The notes under the pieces: generated by a model
Seen by the model: only the letters and a program-made list of their open reading frames with translations
What the model was told of the DNA's origin: nothing
The model's database searches: none
Assembly (NCBI GenBank): GCA_937888925.1
Contig: CALARM010000557.1
Span: 1-10,002 of the forward strand
Source of the DNA: an uncultured Synergistia bacterium
GTDB taxonomy: Bacteria; Eremiobacterota; SpSt-956; JAKJGF01
DNA length: 10,002 bases
Direction of reading: 5' to 3'
Translations under genes and position numbers: made by a program
Part shown: in pieces, positions 6,819-10,002 of the stretch
Position numbering within the stretch: the stretch's first letter is position 1
Layout of the letters: each line of letters opens with the position of its first letter

Positions 6819-7938
6819 AAATTGTTTCTATATCCTTTTGTTCTGCTTTTTTAGGATTTGTTACTATACATGCATCTCTTATGGCATTATAAGCCAGCTG
6901 TGGAATATCACTTTTCTGCATACCTTTTTGTCCCAGTGTGGAAGTAATACCTGATTCAGTTCTTAACTGATCTATTTTTTCACAGACAGATTTTCGTCTG
7001 TCACCATTTAATTTAAGTTTCATGGATTCTCCAATCCTGTCATAACGTTCAGAAGCTGCATAATAATTATAGGATATTACATGGCTTAAGAGAATGGCAT
7101 TTGCCTCTCCATGAGGAAAATCCAGGAATCCTCCCAGACTGTGTGCCATGGCATGTACTGCTCCCAGGCTTGCATTGGAAAAAGCAAGCCCTGCAAGGAG
7201 GCTGGCCAGCATCATATTATTTCTATATTTCATAGACATGGGATTATTTATTGATTCTATTAAATTTTCTGTTATCAGTCTTATTGCTTCAAGTGCATTG
7301 AGATCTGTAACAGGTGAACTGGCATTGGATACATATGCTTCGATTGCATGACACAGGGCGTCCATGCCGGTACAGGCAGTGAGATACGAGTCCATAGTTG
7401 TCAATGTGACAGGGTCAATGAGTGCTATATCAGGGACAACTGCTTTACTGATAATAGCTATTTTTACCTTTCTTTTCCTGTCTGTAATGATGGCAAACTG
7501 TGAAACATCTGCAGATGTACCTGCCGTAGTGGGGATACAGATGAGAGGAGGACATGGGATTGAAACCATGTCAACACCTTCGAAATGAAGGACATGTTCT
7601 TTATTGGAAGAGACTATACCGATACCTTTGGCACAGTCCATAGGACTGCCTCCTCCTATAGATACTATAAAATTACATCCTTCATTCCTGTATATTTCTG
7701 TTCCCTTCATAACTTCTTCTGCCCGCGGGTTTGGACTTATGTCGGAAAAAATCTCACATGACAGACCTTCTTTTTTAAGACACTGAGCTATTTCTTCTGC
7801 CCATCCTGCAGTAATTACACCTTTATCTGTTACAAGCAGAACTTTTCTGGCTCCTAAATGTCTGGCATATCTACCTGCCTGTAATCTTGCTCCTTCTCCG
7901 AAAATAAATTCAGGGGCAACAAATTTCCTTAACTCCAT
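6802..7938 (-). CDS. ercA: ErcA-like iron-type alcohol dehydrogenase homologue, probable regulatory protein
   Basis: This is a type III (iron-dependent) alcohol dehydrogenase fold of 378 residues. The N-terminus ELRKFVAPEFIFGEGA and the segments PNPRAEEVM (69-77), CIPTTAGTSADVSQFAIITD (134-153) and KAVVPDIALIDP (165-176) match what I recall of ErcA, an ADH-like protein that acts in control of ethanol oxidation in Pseudomonas aeruginosa. The nucleotide loop GGGSPMD is at 95-101. Predicted metal ligands D193 and H197 (GMDALCHAIEAY), H262 and H276 (PHGEAN) are all present, with H266 also conserved, so catalytic activity is possible. The C-terminal DACIVTNPK (355-363) is typical of the family. 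It is first in a two-gene unit with a soluble hybrid kinase that overlaps its stop; this coupling favours a signalling role over a purely metabolic one. The upstream region is purine-rich (GGGAAGAGAG) before the ATG. Repeat copy C lies 58 bases upstream. Confidence 0.82.
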   Translation of the reverse strand: MELRKFVAPEFIFGEGARLQAGRYARHLGARKVLLVTDKGVITAGWAEEIAQCLKKEGLSCEIFSDISPNPRAEEVMKGTEIYRNEGCNFIVSIGGGSPMDCAKGIGIVSSNKEHVLHFEGVDMVSIPCPPLICIPTTAGTSADVSQFAIITDRKRKVKIAIISKAVVPDIALIDPVTLTTMDSYLTACTGMDALCHAIEAYVSNASSPVTDLNALEAIRLITENLIESINNPMSMKYRNNMMLASLLAGLAFSNASLGAVHAMAHSLGGFLDFPHGEANAILLSHVISYNYYAASERYDRIGESMKLKLNGDRRKSVCEKIDQLRTESGITSTLGQKGMQKSDIPQLAYNAIRDACIVTNPKKAEQKDIETIYEQAL

Positions 7939-7995
7939 ATTTCTCTCTTCCCTTCTGTATGAATATAAAATATAATGTTATGGACTTATTGTTTT

Positions 7996-8025
7996 CGTGA
8001 CGCGTAACGCGTGACGGGAGGATTA
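7996..8025 (-). repeat. dispersed intergenic repeat, copy C (short form)
   Basis: On the + strand it reads CGTGACGCGTAACGC then GTGACGGGAGGATTA. Its last 15 bases match copy B exactly. It lies 58 bases upstream of the ercA-like start and points in the same direction as that gene. Like copy B, it lacks the ATAAGCATG half of the long copies. Confidence 0.7.
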
Positions 8026-8170
8026 TCTATGGATTATTTAAATATATGAATTATTATAGAATTATTTTAAAAAAATAGCAAATTATAAATAAATTTTTTT
8101 AAACAAAATTTCTGAAAAATACAATAATTTATAAAGATTGCAAATTTTTGTCCGTTAATTTATAATCTAT

Positions 8171-8251
8171 ATCATAACAGGGAAATGTCACCGGTCCATA
8201 ACTCCGACCGGAGAAAAACAAAATTTCCGGGACAGTTTTACCTGTTATGAT
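8171..8251. repeat. nested imperfect inverted repeat, possible structured RNA leader or small mobile remnant
   Basis: Outer arms ATCATAACAGG (8171-8181) and CCTGTTATGAT (8241-8251) are perfect over 11 bases. Inside are TGTCACCGG (8186-8194) and CCGGGACA (8227-8234), which pair with one bulged base. The centre holds a small hairpin, CTCCGACCGGAG (8202-8213). Three nested stems in 81 bases are unlikely by chance in AT-rich spacer DNA. It lies about 140 bases upstream of the TPR gene, next to repeat copy D. Its function is unknown. Confidence 0.5.
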
Positions 8252-8262
8252 TATGCCTGAAC

Positions 8263-8281
8263 CTGCAGAATTTATCTGCAG
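8263..8281. repeat. short inverted repeat CTGCAG-N7-CTGCAG
   Basis: Two copies of the self-complementary hexamer CTGCAG (8263-8268, 8276-8281) flank a 7-base AT-rich loop, giving a possible hairpin between the nested inverted repeat and repeat copy D. No T-run follows closely enough to call a terminator with confidence, although TTTTTTT occurs about 8 bases further on. Confidence 0.3.
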
Positions 8282-8295
8282 TAATATGATTTTTT

Positions 8296-8353
8296 TACTG
8301 ACCTGACCATAAGTATGTGATAAACCTGTTCCTCCCGTCATACATGTGACGAG
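8296..8353 (+). repeat. dispersed intergenic repeat, copy D (long, diverged form)
   Basis: It begins TACTGACCTGACCATAAG, continues to GTTCCTCCCGTCATACATG and ends GTGACGAG. It aligns with copy E over about 44 bases with about seven differences, but has lost the GTAACGCG tandem units. It ends 38 bases before the TPR start and is oriented with that gene. Confidence 0.6.
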
Positions 8354-8391
8354 AGCTTATTTATACGTAACTCAGTAAGACAGAAATAATT

Positions 8392-8910
8392 ATGGAGATT
8401 AAGTTAAAATCTATGTTGAATTCACTCTTTTCTCCCAGAGGAAAGCAGCTATTTCAGGAAGGCCTCACTTTATCAAAGCTCGGGAGATATGAAGATGCCA
8501 TATCCTTTTTTGATCAGGCTCTGGAACTTTCTCCAAATTATCCAGAAGCACTTGTCAACAAGGGAAAATCCCTGACAAATCTCGGTAGATACGGAGAGGC
8601 TATAACATGTTTTGATAAAACCCTGGATCTCAGTCCCAGGAATATTGATGCATGGTTCTGTAAAGGTCTGGCTTTATTTTATCAGGAAAAATATGACCAG
8701 GCTATTTATTATTTTGATAATGTACTTTCTGTTTATCCTGATGATGTGAACACATGGCTTGAAAAAGGATCTGCATTGTTTTATCAGGATAAATATGAAG
8801 AAGCAGTCAGATGTTTTGACAGGGTTCTTTCCCTTGATCCCCGTCATGAAGCAGCCAGGTGTAACAGAGAAGATTCTGTGGCTGCTTTAGAAAAAAAATC
8901 TTTACGATAA
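8392..8910 (+). CDS. tetratricopeptide repeat (TPR) protein
   Basis: This 172-residue protein is built almost entirely of four consecutive 34-residue TPR units: 19-52, 53-86, 87-120 and 121-154. Each has the G/A-Y-A-F-P signature, for example LGRYEDAISFFDQALELSP in the first and YQDKYEEAVRCFDRVLSLDP in the fourth. A short basic N-terminus (1-18) and a charged tail (155-172) frame them. There is no signal peptide, membrane helix or catalytic domain, so it is probably a soluble protein-binding scaffold with unknown partners. No clear ribosome site precedes the ATG at 8392; an alternative in-frame ATG at 8413 has none either. It is transcribed divergently from the ercA-like gene and stands alone between repeat copies D and E, so the context gives little functional hint. 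Confidence 0.9.
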   Translation: MEIKLKSMLNSLFSPRGKQLFQEGLTLSKLGRYEDAISFFDQALELSPNYPEALVNKGKSLTNLGRYGEAITCFDKTLDLSPRNIDAWFCKGLALFYQEKYDQAIYYFDNVLSVYPDDVNTWLEKGSALFYQDKYEEAVRCFDRVLSLDPRHEAARCNREDSVAALEKKSLR

Positions 8911-8930
8911 ACTTTTTATATATAAATATT

Positions 8931-8998
8931 TACTGATCTGAGCATAAGCATGTAATAAAAATGTTCCTCCAGTCACGTGTAACGCGTAACGCGTTACG
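8931..8998 (+). repeat. dispersed intergenic repeat, copy E (longest form)
   Basis: It begins TACTGATCTGAGCATAAGC, passes through the TAATAAAAATG stretch and CCTCCAGTCACGTG, and ends in GTAACGCG units. The final CGTAACGCGTTACG (8985-8998) is a perfect 14-base palindrome. It combines the long left half (as in copies A and D) with the tandem GTAACGCG tail (as in copies B and C), so it links the two forms. It ends 21 bases before the creatininase start and is oriented with that gene. Confidence 0.7.
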
Positions 8999-9019
8999 AG
9001 AAGCGTATATGCATTATCT

Positions 9020-9769
9020 ATGCTCACCGCAGTAGAAAGTGGTGTTATTTTGGAACTATTAGAAATGACATGGCAGGAAGTAGACAAATATCTGGAAAGC
9101 AGGAAAGCTATTATAATACCTGTTGGCAGTATTGAACAGCACAGTCTTGCCCTGCCTCTTGGAACAGATACTTATATTGCCGAAAAGATAGCCCTTGAAG
9201 TTGGAAACAGAACTTTTACCATAGTGGTACCATGTATAAAATTCGGTCTTTCTATGGTGCCACATATGGCTTTCACAGGTACTGTAGCAGTAAGACCTGA
9301 AACTCTTCAGAAACTTATAGAAGATACAGTAAGATCCCTTTATCTACACGGATTTCGCCAGTTCCTTATGGTCAATGGCCATAGCTTAAATGAAGCAAGT
9401 ATAATCTGTGCCTTTCAGAATCTCTGTTTCGAATTACCTGGCGTAAGCTATTATTCCGTTGCATGGTGGGATATTAAAAAGGTCCAGAGTCTGCGAACAG
9501 TTTATTTTTCATCATCAGGTCATGCTACAGCGGAAGAGGTATCAATGATGCTTTATCTTTATGAGAAAATGGTAAAAAAGGAACATTTCGCAAAACATAC
9601 TCCCCCTTATAACTATTTTACAAGCCTTGAAAAAACGAGATCTTATACCTCTACAGGTGTTATAAACGGAGACCAGGGAGAAGCAGATAAGGAACTGGGA
9701 AGACAGTTGTTTAATGAAGCAGTTCAGGGATATATTCAGATGCTCAATGATTTGATAAGCGGAGGCTAA
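9020..9769 (+). CDS. creatininase family amidohydrolase
   Basis: This family of metal-dependent amide hydrolases includes creatininase, the archaeal FAPy deformylase ArfB and the mycofactocin peptidase MftE. The family metal site is visible: E39 and H41 in VGSIEQHSLALPLGTDT, with D50, then H121 in NGHSLNE, and a later GHATAEE block with H168 and E172/E173. The usual NGHGGN motif is replaced by NGHSLN, so the exact substrate cannot be inferred. It has 249 residues, normal for the family. The start is uncertain: the ATG at 9020 has no clear ribosome site, an in-frame TTG at 9050 and the ATG at 9065 (MTWQEVDKYLESRK, where many homologues begin) are alternatives. It follows the TPR gene after 109 bases that include repeat copy E. 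No pathway neighbour (purine, flavin or creatine genes) is visible. Confidence 0.85.
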   Translation: MLTAVESGVILELLEMTWQEVDKYLESRKAIIIPVGSIEQHSLALPLGTDTYIAEKIALEVGNRTFTIVVPCIKFGLSMVPHMAFTGTVAVRPETLQKLIEDTVRSLYLHGFRQFLMVNGHSLNEASIICAFQNLCFELPGVSYYSVAWWDIKKVQSLRTVYFSSSGHATAEEVSMMLYLYEKMVKKEHFAKHTPPYNYFTSLEKTRSYTSTGVINGDQGEADKELGRQLFNEAVQGYIQMLNDLISGG

Positions 9770-9854
9770 AAGTAGCCTGAAAATATTGTGCAATTACATA
9801 AAGATTGAAATATTATCCCAGCAGGACATATGAAACAGGAATTACGCAAAAACA

Positions 9855-9873
9855 AGGGGCCCCTCGCAATGAC
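9855..9873. repeat. GC-rich palindrome joined to a CGCAATGAC motif
   Basis: AGGGGCCCCT (9855-9864) is a perfect 10-base palindrome in AT-rich DNA and runs into CTCGCAATGAC (9863-9873). The reverse complement, GTCATTGCGAG, resembles dispersed intergenic elements I recall in many bacterial genomes. Only one copy is present here, so the repeat status is inferred. Confidence 0.35.
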
Positions 9874-9935
9874 AAAATGCGTAGCTCCTGATGAAAGTTG
9901 TCAAATTTCCTTAAAATATATCTCCCTTGATATAT

Positions 9936-9961
9936 AAATTATTTAGATAAATTATTTAGAT
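9936..9961 (+). repeat. 13-base tandem duplication
   Basis: AAATTATTTAGAT occurs twice with no spacer (9936-9948 and 9949-9961), followed by AAAC. It lies in the non-coding stretch after the creatininase gene (9770-10002), where no supportable gene was seen. Confidence 0.6.
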
Positions 9962-10002
9962 AAACTGCTTCTACTTGATTTTCATCTAAAGCTTTATTTT
10001 AC

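Larger units (their letters stand above)
7939..8391. other. 453-base divergent spacer between the ercA-like and TPR genes
   Basis: No convincing gene was found. From left to right it holds the leader of the ercA-like gene, repeat copy C (7996-8025), a very AT-rich stretch (about 8026-8160) that could contain promoters for both directions, a nested inverted repeat (8171-8251), a small CTGCAG hairpin (8263-8281), and repeat copy D (8296-8353) before the TPR start. A 70-codon minus-strand open frame across 8129-8341 is judged spurious. Confidence 0.6.

Noticed and set aside
6802..7938. Plain metabolic 1,3-propanediol or butanol dehydrogenase
   Set aside because: The metal ligands allow activity, but the ErcA-like N-terminus and the overlapping hybrid kinase gene make a regulatory role more likely. 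It is kept as an alternative.
8129..8341. Minus-strand open frame of 70 codons, starting MTGGTGLSHTYGQ
   Set aside because: It lies over the nested inverted repeat and repeat copy D. Its N-terminus resembles the read-through of copy E (VTGGTFLLHAYAQ), so the likeness comes from the DNA repeat and not from a protein family. No ribosome site was seen.
8902..9087. Minus-strand open frame of 61 codons
   Set aside because: It is antisense to the start of the creatininase gene and runs through repeat copy E, with no recognisable protein features.
9940..9998. Short minus-strand open stretch ending at the 13-base duplication
   Set aside because: It has about 19 codons with a stop (TAA at 9999-10001) immediately upstream and no start codon, so it is not a supportable gene end.

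Overview
The window is AT-rich, compact bacterial DNA with short spacers. It holds eight recognisable protein genes plus the 3' end of a ninth. No rRNA, tRNA, insertion sequence, phage gene or CRISPR array was seen. The gene content (anaerobic glycerol-3-phosphate dehydrogenase subunits, a soluble hybrid histidine kinase, an ErcA-like iron alcohol dehydrogenase homologue) suggests an anaerobic or facultative Gram-negative bacterium, perhaps an uncultured Desulfobacterota- or Nitrospirota-like lineage. The taxonomic guess is weak because no marker gene is present.

Left part (1-2566): the C-terminal end of a + strand protein with an Hpt-like helical tail meets, tail to tail and with a 27-base overlap, a minus-strand glpB-glpC pair. 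These encode the FAD-type and Fe-S membrane-anchor-type subunits of anaerobic glycerol-3-phosphate dehydrogenase. The catalytic subunit gene glpA is not beside them. Upstream on the same strand are an ADP-ribosylglycohydrolase family gene (2734-3771) and a 388-base non-coding spacer with AT-rich dyads.

Centre (4160-7938): a YhcC-type radical SAM protein whose start codon is puzzling, then a two-gene unit. This unit is an ErcA-like iron alcohol dehydrogenase homologue whose stop overlaps, by 17 bases, the start of a cytoplasmic PAS-HisKA-HATPase-REC hybrid kinase. In Pseudomonas aeruginosa, ErcA acts in the regulation of ethanol oxidation and lies beside the soluble sensor kinase gene ercS'. 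The pair here is best read as a signalling module in which a dehydrogenase-like protein may be the sensor or a partner of the kinase.

Right part (7939-10002): a divergent 453-base spacer containing two repeat copies and a nested inverted repeat, a four-repeat TPR protein, and a creatininase-family amidohydrolase.

The most unusual non-coding signal is a family of dispersed repeats with a CCTCC-N-GTCACG core followed by GTAACGCG-like units. Five copies occur. Every protein-coding spacer of more than 100 bases between 2.5 and 9.1 kb carries at least one, each 20-60 bases upstream of a start codon. Four of the five have the same orientation relative to the downstream gene.
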